From an uncultured Bacilli bacterium (GTDB lineage: Bacteria > Bacillota_I > Bacilli_A > RFN20 > CAG-826), in the NCBI GenBank assembly GCA_934140155.1, contig CAKPBC010000002.1, positions 193,630 to 257,629 of the forward strand: DNA of 64,000 nucleotides, written 5' to 3'. Made by a program: the position numbers and the translations under genes. The notes beneath the pieces are model-generated. The model saw nothing but the letters and a program-made list of their open reading frames with translations. It was not told where the DNA came from and made no database searches. This document shows, one piece after another, positions 50,751 to 59,712 of this stretch (the stretch's first letter is position 1; each line of letters opens with the position of its first letter).

Positions 50751-53000
50751 TTGCTTTTCCTCCTTTACGTTTTCAATATATTTTTTTGGTTTAAAGAAAT
50801 TAATTGTTAAAGCATTTAATACAACAAATACGCTACTTAAACTCATTGCTAATGATCCAATCATAGGGTCAAGTTTGATTTGCCATAATGGATATAATAA
50901 GCCTGAAGCTAATACAATACCAATTGAGTTATAAAAGAATGCCCAGAATAGATTTCCTTTGATTGTGCGTAAAACTCTTTTACTTAAATTAATAACATTA
51001 ACAACATCAAGTAAATCATTTCTTAATAAAACAATATCACTTGTTTCTAAAGCAATATCGCTACCACCTTTAAGTGATATACCTAAATCTGCAGTAGTAA
51101 GCGCTAAAGCATCGTTAACACCATCGCCAACCATAGCTATTAAATGTTTATCATCATGTTTTAATGATTTTATAACATTTTGCTTATCAATTGGCAAAAC
51201 TTCTGCAATTACTTCACTAATTCCTACTTCATCAGCAATAGTTTGAGCAGTTATTTTATTATCACCAGTAAGCATAACTGTTCTAATGCCCATTTTTTGT
51301 AATTCATGTATCGCTAAAACTGAATTCTTCTTAATTTCATCTTTTAAAGCAATAATTGCTACAAGATTTTTATTTTTGGTAACTACTAATGATGTTTTAC
51401 CTTCTTTAGATAATTGTTCTAATTTCTTTTGATTTTGTTCATCAATTTTTACATTGCTTGCATTACCGATATAGTAAGTACTATTATTAAATTTAGCTTC
51501 AATTCCTTGACCTTCAATAGCTTTAAAGTCGGTTATATTGATGATTTCTGCGCCTATTTCATTCGCGTAACTCGTAATAGCGCTAGCTAAAGGGTGCTCA
51601 GATTTATTTTCCATACTATATATTATTGATAATAAATCATTATCACTATCTATATTAATAAAATCTGTAACAGTTGGTTTCCCATTTGTTAATGTGCCTG
51701 TTTTATCAAATACAATAGTTTTAATAAGATGTGATTTTTCTAATATTTCCGCATTTTTTATTAATAAGCCATTACTTGCTCCAACTCCTGTTCCAACCAT
51801 AATAGCTACTGGTGTTGCTAGGCCTAATGAACAAGGGCATGCAATAACAAGTACGGAAATAGCAAAGTTAAATGACAAATTAAAATCTTTGCTTGCAATA
51901 ATTGATATTACAAAGCTCAATAATGATATACACATTACAATCGGAACAAATATACTGGCAATTTTGTCCGCTAATTGGGAAATCGGTGCTTTAGAATTAC
52001 TAGCTTCTTCAACTAATTTTATAATATTAGCAATTGATGTATCTTCGCCTACTTTTGTAGCCTTAATAATAATATATCCAGAATTTATAGTCGTAGATGT
52101 ATAAACATTTTGGTTGATGCTTTTTTGAGCTGGCATGCTTTCACCAGTTATATTAGCTTCATCAATTGCAGCATTTCCTTCGACAATAACACCGTCAACA
52201 GGTACAGCAAAGCCTTTTTTTACGACAACTAAATCATCCACTTTAACTTCTTCAACAGGTACTTCAACTTCTTTATTATCTTTTAAAACTAGTGCTTTTT
52301 TAGGTGCTAAATCCATCAATTTTGAAATAGCTTGTGTAGTTTTTCTTTTAGATAATTGTTCCAAATATTTACCAAAACTTACTAAAGTTAATATCATTGC
52401 TGCTGATTCAAAATATAAGTTATGATGGTATTCACTAATTAATTCCATATTTGAACTAGCTAAGCCAATTGAAATCATCACAATAGCAAATATTCCATAA
52501 ACCATTGACGCCGTAGCACTTATTGCAATAAGAGAATCCATATTTGGCGCTAATTTAAATAATTTTTTATAACCAGATATAAAATACTTACGGTAAATAA
52601 TTAACACCGGAATAGTAATTATTAGTTGTGTTAATGCATACCACAAGGCATTCGAGTGTCCAGTTAAAAATGGTGGTAATGGTAATTCAACCATGTGACC
52701 CATAGATACATACATTAGTAAAATTAATAAGATAAATGCTGCAATTAATTTATGTAAATCTTTTTTTAATGCTGCATCATTATTAACTTTTTCATATATT
52801 TTTGCGCCATATCCAGCATCACTAACTGCATTAATAATATTATTAATATTAACTACTTTTTCATCATAATCCACTACCATTGAATTCGATAATAAGTTAA
52901 CATCAACATTGTTAACGCCATTAAGACGCGCTACTGCTTTATTTACATGACCAACACAAGCTGCACAACTCATGCCTAAAACAGAAAATTTTTGTTTCAT
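50547..53000 (-). CDS. copA: Copper-exporting P1B-type ATPase with a CopZ-like C-terminal domain
   Basis: An 817-aa Cu+ exporter. The N-terminal heavy-metal-associated domain has MSCAAC (Cys12, Cys15). Eight membrane helices follow, with the Cu-binding CPC in IACPCSLGLATP and MSLSS in the last helix. The actuator motif is TGES, the phosphorylated Asp lies in VFDKTGTLTNG, and the ATP domain has HPLAS and GDGVND. After the normal end of the ATPase (about residue 745) a short linker leads to a second metal-binding domain, MKEIVLKVDGMMCEHCQKHVEKAL, which looks like an appended CopZ chaperone. An in-frame AAAGGAGG and ATG at the join could also give the chaperone alone. The gene overlaps csoR by one base (TAATG). 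Confidence 0.96.
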   Translation of the reverse strand: MKQKFSVLGMSCAACVGHVNKAVARLNGVNNVDVNLLSNSMVVDYDEKVVNINNIINAVSDAGYGAKIYEKVNNDAALKKDLHKLIAAFILLILLMYVSMGHMVELPLPPFLTGHSNALWYALTQLIITIPVLIIYRKYFISGYKKLFKLAPNMDSLIAISATASMVYGIFAIVMISIGLASSNMELISEYHHNLYFESAAMILTLVSFGKYLEQLSKRKTTQAISKLMDLAPKKALVLKDNKEVEVPVEEVKVDDLVVVKKGFAVPVDGVIVEGNAAIDEANITGESMPAQKSINQNVYTSTTINSGYIIIKATKVGEDTSIANIIKLVEEASNSKAPISQLADKIASIFVPIVMCISLLSFVISIIASKDFNLSFNFAISVLVIACPCSLGLATPVAIMVGTGVGASNGLLIKNAEILEKSHLIKTIVFDKTGTLTNGKPTVTDFINIDSDNDLLSIIYSMENKSEHPLASAITSYANEIGAEIINITDFKAIEGQGIEAKFNNSTYYIGNASNVKIDEQNQKKLEQLSKEGKTSLVVTKNKNLVAIIALKDEIKKNSVLAIHELQKMGIRTVMLTGDNKITAQTIADEVGISEVIAEVLPIDKQNVIKSLKHDDKHLIAMVGDGVNDALALTTADLGISLKGGSDIALETSDIVLLRNDLLDVVNVINLSKRVLRTIKGNLFWAFFYNSIGIVLASGLLYPLWQIKLDPMIGSLAMSLSSVFVVLNALTINFFKPKKYIENVKEEKQMKEIVLKVDGMMCEHCQKHVEKALLDVPGVERVEVSLKEKNAKVYSNQELNRNDLINAVKNAGYDAK

Positions 53001-53302
53001 TATTGAAACCTCTTAAAGAATGTCGATATATCTTCGATATCAGAATAATCATCATTCTTTATATGTTCGACAACACAAGTGCGAATATGATTATCAATCA
53101 TTAAATTAGCTAAACTTTTTATCGCTTTGTCGATTGCGGACAATTGAATAATAATATCACTACAATAACGATCTTCTTCAATCATTTTCTTTATACCATT
53201 CATTTGTCCGATAATACGATTTAACCTTTTTTCTAAATTGTTTTTTTCTTCCTGAGTTCTTAATTTGTTTCGCTCAGCACAACAACATTTTTTTCCACTC
53301 AT
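53000..53302 (-). CDS. csoR: CsoR-family copper-sensing repressor
   Basis: A 100-aa all-helical repressor. The core LEKRLNRIIGQMNGIKKMIEEDRYCSDIIIQLSAIDKAI carries the first Cu ligand Cys, and DNHIRTCV supplies His and the second Cys (HxxxC), the Cys-His-Cys set of true CsoR. An extra Cys-rich N-terminus (SGKKCCCAE) is present. The ATG at 53302 is preferred over a GTG that forms part of the GAGGTG site. Represses its own operon with copA through the palindrome at 53330-53348; Cu+ binding releases it. Confidence 0.94.
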   Translation of the reverse strand: MSGKKCCCAERNKLRTQEEKNNLEKRLNRIIGQMNGIKKMIEEDRYCSDIIIQLSAIDKAIKSLANLMIDNHIRTCVVEHIKNDDYSDIEDISTFFKRFQ

Positions 53303-53325
53303 AAAATTCACCTCGTTACGATATT

Positions 53326-53354
53326 AATATATACCCCTGGTGGGTATATGTCAA
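53326..53354 (-). promoter_or_regulatory. csoR-copA promoter with a CsoR operator in the spacer
   Basis: On the minus strand TTGACA (53349-53354), a 17-bp spacer and TATATT (53326-53331). The spacer almost exactly matches the inverted repeat TATACCC-N5-GGGTATA (53330-53348), the GC-centred type of site bound by CsoR proteins. Confidence 0.8.
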
Positions 53355-53414
53355 ATAAAATACATTTTTATTTTGGCTAAATTCCAATTTTTTATTACTG
53401 TTAAGTAAAAATAC

Positions 53415-53443
53415 TTGACACCAGTAAATGTTTCTACTATACT
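53415..53443 (+). promoter_or_regulatory. Promoter of the rpsP operon
   Basis: Consensus TTGACA (53415-53420), a 17-bp spacer and TATACT (53438-53443), 28 bases before rpsP. Confidence 0.8.
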
Positions 53444-53471
53444 AATAACGTTAAAAAAGGAGATTATTAAA

Positions 53472-53735
53472 ATGGCTGTAAAAATTAGATTAACAAGAAC
53501 TGGTCGTCACAATGATCCTTCATATAGAATTGTTGCTGCAGATAGCAGATTCCCACGTGATGGACGTTACATTGAATTATTAGGAACATATGATCCTAAA
53601 GATGTAAACAATGCTGCAAAAATCGATGAAGAAAAAGCAATCAAATGGATTAGAAATGGTGCTCAACTTTCTGATACAGTTCGCGCTTTATTTTCAAAAC
53701 AAGGTATCATTGTAAAAGCTAAAAAAGGAGAATAA
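53472..53735 (+). CDS. rpsP: 30S ribosomal protein S16
   Basis: 87-aa S16, opening AVKIRLTRTGRHNDPSYRIVAADSRFPRDGRYIELLGTYDP, a textbook match. The start at 53472 has AAAGGAG upstream; the reading frame extends further 5' but through the promoter. First of four genes with khpA, rimM and trmD, as in B. subtilis. Next to ffh but on the opposite strand here. Confidence 0.98.
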   Translation: MAVKIRLTRTGRHNDPSYRIVAADSRFPRDGRYIELLGTYDPKDVNNAAKIDEEKAIKWIRNGAQLSDTVRALFSKQGIIVKAKKGE

Positions 53736-53740
53736 TTCTC

Positions 53741-54004
53741 ATGGATTACGAAAAGATTATCCATGCTTTCGTAGATTCTTTCGTTGAAAAACCTGAATCA
53801 ATGATCATTAGACAAATGCCTAGTGAATCAGAAAAAGATGTTGTACTTCTTGTTGTTAGTGATGCTAACGACACAGCGCGTTTAATTGGCCGTAAAGGTT
53901 CAGTTGCGGATGCTTTACGAGAAGTTATTTCTATTGCAGGAAAATTAGAAGGCAAAAGAATACACTTAAAATTTGAAGCTTTTGAAGAAGAAAATGAGGA
54001 CTAA
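53741..54004 (+). CDS. khpA: KH-domain RNA-binding protein KhpA (YlqC)
   Basis: 87-aa single KH domain with the RNA-binding GxxG loop as IGRKGSVADAL. KhpA acts with KhpB on cell size and RNA metabolism in other Bacillota. Usual position between rpsP and rimM, five bases after rpsP. The acidic C-terminus (EEENED) is normal. Confidence 0.95.
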   Translation: MDYEKIIHAFVDSFVEKPESMIIRQMPSESEKDVVLLVVSDANDTARLIGRKGSVADALREVISIAGKLEGKRIHLKFEAFEEENED

Positions 54005-54033
54005 TTATCCTCATTTTTTTAAAGGAAAAAATT

Positions 54034-54543
54034 ATGGAATACATTACACTAGGAAAAATTGTTAAAACTATCGGCTTAAAAGGTGAAGTTAAAATTTACT
54101 CTTCTTCTGATTTTTCTTATAATCGTTACGAAAAAGGAAACAACGTTACTCTTTTTAATGAAAAAACTAAAGAGCGTATAAATTGTATAGTTAAATCATT
54201 TAGAAAAGATAAGGAATTTGATATTGTTTCATTTGAAGAATTTTCTAGTATAGAAACTATTACTCCTTATATTAATAATTTAGTACAAATTGAAAAATCC
54301 GATGCTATTTTACCTAAAGGATTTTATCACTATTCCGATTTGAAAAATTGCGATGTATATGACGAGAATAATAATAAATTAGGAAAAGTTAAAGATGTGG
54401 AAGAATATGCTTCTTATCAAACTTTACGAGTAAAAAGAGAAGATGCTAAAGACTTCTTCGTACCTTTTGTAAAAGCATTTATTAAAAAAGTTGATATAAA
54501 AAATCAAAAAATAATCATTCATGTTATTGAGGGATTACTATGA
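54034..54543 (+). CDS. rimM: Ribosome maturation factor RimM
   Basis: 169-aa 16S rRNA processing factor that assists assembly of the 30S head. N-terminal barrel domain with YITLGKIVKTIGLKGEVKIYSSSDF, and PRC-barrel domain with FYHYSDLKNCDVYDENNNKLGKVKDVEEY and the C-terminal DFFVPFVKAFIKKVD. Overlaps trmD by four bases (ATGA). Confidence 0.95.
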   Translation: MEYITLGKIVKTIGLKGEVKIYSSSDFSYNRYEKGNNVTLFNEKTKERINCIVKSFRKDKEFDIVSFEEFSSIETITPYINNLVQIEKSDAILPKGFYHYSDLKNCDVYDENNNKLGKVKDVEEYASYQTLRVKREDAKDFFVPFVKAFIKKVDIKNQKIIIHVIEGLL

Positions 54544-55313
54544 AAATAACTATATTAACTTTATTTCCTGAAATGTTTGATGGATTTATAAATACATCAA
54601 TAATAAAAAGGGCTCTAGCAAAAGAAAGCGTTGAAATTGAGATAATAAATATTCGTGACTTTACCAAAGATAAATATGGTCGCGTTGATTCCGCTCCTAT
54701 TGGTGGTGGCGCAGGATTAATTATGAAATGCCAACCAATACTAGACGCTCTTAAAAGTGTCAAAAGTATTTCTTCTCACACCATTCTTATGTCTCCAATT
54801 GGACGCACTTTTAATCAAAAAATCGCACATGAGTTCGCTGCTCTTGATCACTTGATTATTATATGTGGTCATTATGAAGGTGTTGATTCACGTGTAAATG
54901 ATTATATTGATGAATGTGTTTCTATTGGTGATTATATACTTACTGGTGGAGAACTTGGATCAATGGTTATTAGTGATGCGATTATAAGATTAATTGATGG
55001 AGCAATATCTAGCGAATCAATTGTCGAAGAATCTTTTGAAAACGGACTTCTAGAATATCCACAATTTACTGAGCCATTTGATTATGATGGTAAAGAAGTA
55101 CCAAGCATTTTATATTCAGGAAATCATGAAGCTATTGCTAAATGGCGTCAAAAAGAAAGTTTAAAATTAACTAAAACTTTGCGCCCTGATTTGTTCAATA
55201 AATATGAGTTTTCTAAAAAAGATTTAAAATTATTGAAGGAAATTGAAAATAATGAAATTGGAAAATGGGAAATAGACGCTATTAATAAAGGACATAAGTT
55301 CATAAAAAAATAA
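54540..55313 (+). CDS. trmD: tRNA (guanine37-N1)-methyltransferase
   Basis: 257-aa SPOUT-class methyltransferase that makes m1G37 and prevents frameshifting. ITILTLFPEMFDGFINTSI at the N-terminus, APIGGGAGLIMKC, ICGHYEGVDSRV and the knot motif SIGDYILTGGE are all present. Last gene of its operon; rplS, which follows trmD in most bacteria, is absent here. Confidence 0.97.
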   Translation: MKITILTLFPEMFDGFINTSIIKRALAKESVEIEIINIRDFTKDKYGRVDSAPIGGGAGLIMKCQPILDALKSVKSISSHTILMSPIGRTFNQKIAHEFAALDHLIIICGHYEGVDSRVNDYIDECVSIGDYILTGGELGSMVISDAIIRLIDGAISSESIVEESFENGLLEYPQFTEPFDYDGKEVPSILYSGNHEAIAKWRQKESLKLTKTLRPDLFNKYEFSKKDLKLLKEIENNEIGKWEIDAINKGHKFIKK

Positions 55314-55333
55314 GCTCAATTGAGCTTATTTTT
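55305..55333. terminator. Bidirectional terminator between trmD and ffh
   Basis: AAAAAATAAGCTC, loop AATT, GAGCTTATTTTT: a perfect palindrome overlapping the trmD stop codon, with T-tracts in both directions. Confidence 0.92.
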
Positions 55334-56672
55334 ATTTTCCAAACCCCGTCATTGGTGGAAGTTTTCCACCTTTTTGATAATTTTTCATTTGTTTCATCAT
55401 TTCTTTCATTTGTTCAAATTTCTTTAACAAACGATTGATTTCTACATTTGTAAGTCCGCATCCTTTAGCAATACGTACTTTGCGTGAGTTCTTTAATACT
55501 TCTGGATGTTTTCTTTCATAAGGTGTCATGGAATTAATAATTGATTCAGTTTGTTTCATTTCGCGTGTCGCGCGTTCTTTATCTTCTTCAGATATTTTTG
55601 GCATACCTGGAATTAATTTTAAAATACCACTTAAAGATCCCATTTTTTGAATTTGTTTCATTTGTTGAAGCATATCATTTAAATCAAATATACCTTCCAT
55701 CATTTTATTAACACTCTTACGTGCTTCTTTTTCATCAATGTTTTCTTGGGCTTTTTCAATAAGAGACATAACATCTCCCATTCCCAAGATTCTATCCGCC
55801 ATACGATCTGGATAGAAAAGTTCTAAATCATCTAATTTTTCACCTACACCGGTTAATTTAATTGGTACACCAGTTAAATGGCGAATAGATAAAGCCGCAC
55901 CACCACGGGCGTCACCATCTAACTTAGACATAATACATCCAGTAAGAGTAAGTTTTTCATTAAATGTTTTAGCAACATTTACGGCATCTTGACCAGACAT
56001 TGCATCAACAAGTAATAATATTTCATCAGGATTAACTAAATTTTTGATGTTATTTAATTCTTCCATTAATGGTTCATCAATATGTAAACGACCAGCGGTA
56101 TCAATAATTAAGACATCATAACGTTCGTCATAAGCTTTTTTCTTGGCAGCCGCAGCTATATCTACAGGATTTGCTTTAGTTCCCATATTAACTACATCAA
56201 CACCAACTTGTTTAGCAATAGTTACTAATTGGTCAATTGCGGCAGGACGATAAACGTCACAAGCGGCAAGTAAAACTTTTTTATTAAGTTTATTTTTCAT
56301 TAATTTTGCTAATTTACCTGCTGTGGTAGTTTTACCAGATCCTTGTAAACCACAAAGCATAATAATTGTTGGTTTATTGGAATTGTATTTAATTTCACTT
56401 TGATCAGCACCTAAAAGTTCCACTAATTCATCATGGACAATTTTTACAACCATTTGGCTTGGATTAAGTTTTTTTAATACTTCTTGTCCTAGTGCTTTTT
56501 CTTTAACATTATTAACGAATTCTTTAGCAACCAAAAAGTTAACATCAGCTTCTAATAAGGCAATACGTATTTCTTTTAACATATCTTGCATATTAGACTC
56601 TGTTAATGTAGAATTTCCTTTAATTTTTTTTATAATGCCACTTAATCGATCAGTTAATGATTCAAATGCCAT
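55332..56672 (-). CDS. ffh: Signal recognition particle protein Ffh
   Basis: 446-aa SRP54 GTPase that binds signal sequences of nascent chains with 4.5S/scRNA. N domain, then G domain with GLQGSGKTTTAGKLA, DVYRPAAIDQL, DTAGRLHID and SKLDGDARGGAAL, then the Met-rich M domain (about 300-446, with MEGIFDLNDMLQQMKQIQKMG and EQMKEMMKQMKNY). I start at the ATG at 56672; a TTG two codons earlier sits too close to the GAGG. It overlaps the 3' end of ylxM. Confidence 0.97.
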   Translation of the reverse strand: MAFESLTDRLSGIIKKIKGNSTLTESNMQDMLKEIRIALLEADVNFLVAKEFVNNVKEKALGQEVLKKLNPSQMVVKIVHDELVELLGADQSEIKYNSNKPTIIMLCGLQGSGKTTTAGKLAKLMKNKLNKKVLLAACDVYRPAAIDQLVTIAKQVGVDVVNMGTKANPVDIAAAAKKKAYDERYDVLIIDTAGRLHIDEPLMEELNNIKNLVNPDEILLLVDAMSGQDAVNVAKTFNEKLTLTGCIMSKLDGDARGGAALSIRHLTGVPIKLTGVGEKLDDLELFYPDRMADRILGMGDVMSLIEKAQENIDEKEARKSVNKMMEGIFDLNDMLQQMKQIQKMGSLSGILKLIPGMPKISEEDKERATREMKQTESIINSMTPYERKHPEVLKNSRKVRIAKGCGLTNVEINRLLKKFEQMKEMMKQMKNYQKGGKLPPMTGFGK

Positions 56673-56985
56673 CGTCAATCATCCTCTCTAATTCTTCAAT
56701 TTTATCAATAGATAAATCTTTTTTCATCTCTTCAATCTTACTTAACAATTTGTCTTTTGTTTCCGATAAATGTAATTTGTTTTCATAATCTTTTAATTTA
56801 GCAATAGATTTATGAATGCAATCTAAGACCGCTGTACGCGAAATATCTTTATTATCACTAATTTCACTCAAAGATAAATTATAAGCATAATATTGTTTCA
56901 TTATATCTTGTTGTGTGTTAGTTAAAAGAGGTTCATATAATGATAATAACTTATTGATATAATCAAATTCTTCTAACTTATTCAT
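56662..56985 (-). CDS. ylxM: YlxM/p13-like DNA-binding protein
   Basis: 107-aa UPF0122/YlxM protein with a sigma-region-4-like helix-turn-helix (LLTNTQQDIMKQYYAYNLSLSEISDNKDISRTAVLDCIHKSI), thought to modulate SRP in some Gram-positives. Normal position between ftsY and ffh. Ends in TGA inside the ffh start region. Confidence 0.93.
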   Translation of the reverse strand: MNKLEEFDYINKLLSLYEPLLTNTQQDIMKQYYAYNLSLSEISDNKDISRTAVLDCIHKSIAKLKDYENKLHLSETKDKLLSKIEEMKKDLSIDKIEELERMIDDGI

Positions 56986-56986
56986 T

Positions 56987-57967
56987 TTATTCCTCTTTAC
57001 CTAAACATAAGCCATATAAATATTGATCCAAGTCGAATTCTTGTAAATCATCCATTTGTTCACCTAAACCAATAAATCTTACTGGAACACCTAGTTCATC
57101 TCGAATAGCAAGAATAATGCCACCTTTAGAAGTTCCATCCATCTTAGTAATAACAACGCCAGTAAGTTTAGTGACTTCTCCAAATGCTTTAGCTTGAATA
57201 ACACCATTTTGTCCAGTTGTGGCATCAATAATTAAAAATACTTCTTGCGGCGCTCCTTCAATTTCTTTTCCGATTACACGGCGAATTTTTGCTAATTCCG
57301 CCATTAAATTTGCTTTATTTTGTAATCGGCCAGCAGTATCAACAATAATTAAATCTGAATTATTATTTTTACCTAAACGCACACCTTCAAAAGCTACCGA
57401 AGCCGGGTCAGCGTTTTCTTTACCAACACAAATTGGACATTTTAAACGATCAGCCCATATAGAAAGTTGTTCGATTGCTCCCGCTCTAAAAGTATCTGCA
57501 GCTACTAATGTAACTTTTTTACCTTTATCAATATAGCGTTTAGCTAGTTTAGCAATTGTCGTAGTTTTTCCAACTCCATTAACGCCAACAACTAATAAAA
57601 CAGTTGGTGTTCCTTTTTCAAATTGGATTTCATTAACAATATCTTGACCTTGATTAACATAACTAACAAACATTTTATCCACTAATAATTCATTGATTTT
57701 TGTTGGTTCTGTAATCCCTTGTTCACGTGATTCATTTTTTGTAGCTTCAATAATATCTAAAGCTAAATTTACACCAACATCTGCTTCAATTAATATTTCT
57801 TCTAATTCATCAAAATATTCCTCGTTAACACTTTTATAGCGGGCAGATAAAGATTTTAAACGATCTGCAAAGTTCTTGCGAGACTTATCTAAACCAACAA
57901 CATATTTATCTTTTTGTTTTGTCGATTTTCCTAATATTTTTTCTTTTAAATACGAAAAAAGTCCCAT
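56987..57967 (-). CDS. ftsY: Signal recognition particle receptor FtsY
   Basis: 326-aa SRP receptor GTPase. A short N-terminal part (no long acidic A domain) is followed by the NG domains: VVGVNGVGKTTTIAKLA, ADTFRAGAIEQL, DTAGRLQNKANLM and TKMDGTSKGG, ending GLGEQMDDLQEFD. Shares one base with rnc (TAATG). smc, which lies between rnc and ftsY in B. subtilis, is missing. Confidence 0.97.
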   Translation of the reverse strand: MGLFSYLKEKILGKSTKQKDKYVVGLDKSRKNFADRLKSLSARYKSVNEEYFDELEEILIEADVGVNLALDIIEATKNESREQGITEPTKINELLVDKMFVSYVNQGQDIVNEIQFEKGTPTVLLVVGVNGVGKTTTIAKLAKRYIDKGKKVTLVAADTFRAGAIEQLSIWADRLKCPICVGKENADPASVAFEGVRLGKNNNSDLIIVDTAGRLQNKANLMAELAKIRRVIGKEIEGAPQEVFLIIDATTGQNGVIQAKAFGEVTKLTGVVITKMDGTSKGGIILAIRDELGVPVRFIGLGEQMDDLQEFDLDQYLYGLCLGKEE

Positions 57968-58650
57968 TATTTCGCCTTCTTTCTTAATGCATCTAATGCC
58001 GCCATTTGTTCAGCGGCTTTTTTAGTTTTTCCTTGTCCTCTTCCAAGAACAGTATCTTCATATAAAACTTCTACAACAAATGTACGGTCATGCGGTAATC
58101 CTAATTCTTCAACAAGTTTGTATTTAACCGATTCACGATGTTCTGCTTGCATTTCTTCTTGAAGTTCGGATTTATAATCTTTTAATTGATTTTTATTAAA
58201 ATGATCAACATCGTCTTTAAAAAGTTCTTTTACAAAATTATATGTAAAATCAATTCCTTTATCGTAATACATTGCCCCAATAAATGCCTCAAATACATCT
58301 TCAAGTATACGTTGGGTATTACGAGTGTTTTCTGGTAAGCTATGACCTAATCTAATATATTCATTGAAATTATATTTCTTAGCTTTTTCCGCTAAAGAAC
58401 TACTTTGAACGATAAAAGCGCGAAGTTTAGATAAATCACCTTGAGACATTTCTTGGTGCTTAGAATAAGCTAAATCGGCCACAACAAAGTTAATAACGCT
58501 GTCTCCAACAAACTCAAGGCGCTCATAATCATGGTGCGATGTTTTAGCATCAATATTAAAAGAAGAATGAGTAAAGGCTAATTCATATAATTCACTACTA
58601 TTAACTTCTAAATTAAGCGATTCTAATAGTTCATTAATATTTTTATGCAT
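57967..58650 (-). CDS. rnc: Ribonuclease III
   Basis: 227-aa double-strand-specific endoribonuclease for rRNA and mRNA processing. The catalytic motif is ERLEFVGDSVINFVVADLAY, with the second acidic site in EDVFEAFIGAMYYDKG; the C-terminal double-stranded RNA-binding domain spans about 155-225 (YKSELQEEMQAEHRESVKYK; GRGQGKTKKAAEQMAALDAL). Overlaps plsX by eight bases. Confidence 0.97.
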   Translation of the reverse strand: MHKNINELLESLNLEVNSSELYELAFTHSSFNIDAKTSHHDYERLEFVGDSVINFVVADLAYSKHQEMSQGDLSKLRAFIVQSSSLAEKAKKYNFNEYIRLGHSLPENTRNTQRILEDVFEAFIGAMYYDKGIDFTYNFVKELFKDDVDHFNKNQLKDYKSELQEEMQAEHRESVKYKLVEELGLPHDRTFVVEVLYEDTVLGRGQGKTKKAAEQMAALDALRKKAK

Positions 58651-59632
58651 CTTCTTTAATACCCTCTTTCATTAAATCAACAATGTGAACACTAGCCATA
58701 TTATAAGCAACATTCATAGCGCAAGAGAAGCCATAACCATCACTTGATCCATGTGCTTTTACAACAACGCCATTGACACCTAATAGCATTGCTCCACCTG
58801 TTGATTTATAATCCATTGTTTTCTTAAAATCATCAAATCCACTTTTGGCAAATAAATAACCAATTTTTGTGAATATGTTTTTCTTAAATGCTTTCTTAAT
58901 TAAGGTATTCATCATTGAAGCAGTACCTTCTACTGCCTTTAAGAAAACATTTCCATCAAATCCACCTGTAACAATAACATCAGCATCGCCTGTTAATGCA
59001 TATCTTGCTTCTATGTTGCCTTGAAATCCTTCCATATTAGATGCTCTTAATAATTTATGAGCTTCTTTAACAACTGGACTACCTTTTTCATCTTCGGCAC
59101 CATTACTTAATAAATAAACCTTAGGTTGTTCAATATGAAAAATCTTATTAGCGTAAATTTTACCCATATGAGCAAATTGCACTAATTGTTCTGGGGTGTT
59201 TTCATTACTTGCTCCAATATCTAAAATTGTTACATATTTTCCTTGTTTCAATGTTGGAAAAGGCGAAACTAAAGCCGCACGTTCAACACCTTCAATAAGT
59301 TTTAATTTTAGTGTTGTTGCAGATAAAAAGCCTCCAGTAGAGCCAGCGGATACAATAGCGTCAGCTTTTACTTCTAAAAATTTATTAATTGCAATCATCA
59401 TTGAAGAACCACGCATTCTCATTACTTCTAACGCTCCTGCTTCCATTGGAACAATGTCACGAGCATCAACAAGAGTAACATTTTCATATTTTTTAAGTTC
59501 TTCTAATTCTTCAATTTTTCCAACTGCTATAATTTCAACATCTTTATGTGTTTCTAAAAATTTTATAATTCCTGCGACAGTGGCTTTACTTCCTTTATCG
59601 CTTCCCATAGTATCTATAACCATTTTAATCAT
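58643..59632 (-). CDS. plsX: Phosphate acyltransferase PlsX
   Basis: 329-aa enzyme that makes acyl-phosphate from acyl-ACP for phospholipid synthesis by PlsY. Motifs: VIDTMGSDKGSKATVAGI, SAGSTGGFLSATTLKL, ILDIGASNENTPEQL and GGAMLLGVNGVVVKAHGSSDG. The ATG at 59632 has AGAAGG upstream; an ATG three codons later is also possible. fapR, fabD, fabG and acpP, which flank plsX in B. subtilis, are not here; the neighbours are recG and rnc. Confidence 0.96.
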   Translation of the reverse strand: MIKMVIDTMGSDKGSKATVAGIIKFLETHKDVEIIAVGKIEELEELKKYENVTLVDARDIVPMEAGALEVMRMRGSSMMIAINKFLEVKADAIVSAGSTGGFLSATTLKLKLIEGVERAALVSPFPTLKQGKYVTILDIGASNENTPEQLVQFAHMGKIYANKIFHIEQPKVYLLSNGAEDEKGSPVVKEAHKLLRASNMEGFQGNIEARYALTGDADVIVTGGFDGNVFLKAVEGTASMMNTLIKKAFKKNIFTKIGYLFAKSGFDDFKKTMDYKSTGGAMLLGVNGVVVKAHGSSDGYGFSCAMNVAYNMASVHIVDLMKEGIKEDA

Positions 59633-59712
59633 AAGTTTCACCTTCTAAATTTATTCTATAAATTTATTTTATCATAAAATAGTAATAGATAATATCAAAA
59701 TATTTTGTATGC

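Noticed and set aside
51694..52104. Open frame on the plus strand opposite copA (also 37140-37550 opposite pepM, 49639-49965 opposite feoA, 59196-59648 opposite plsX)
   Set aside because: They are antisense to clear genes, have Ser/Thr/Ile-rich translations typical of AT-rich shadows, and lack ribosome binding sites.
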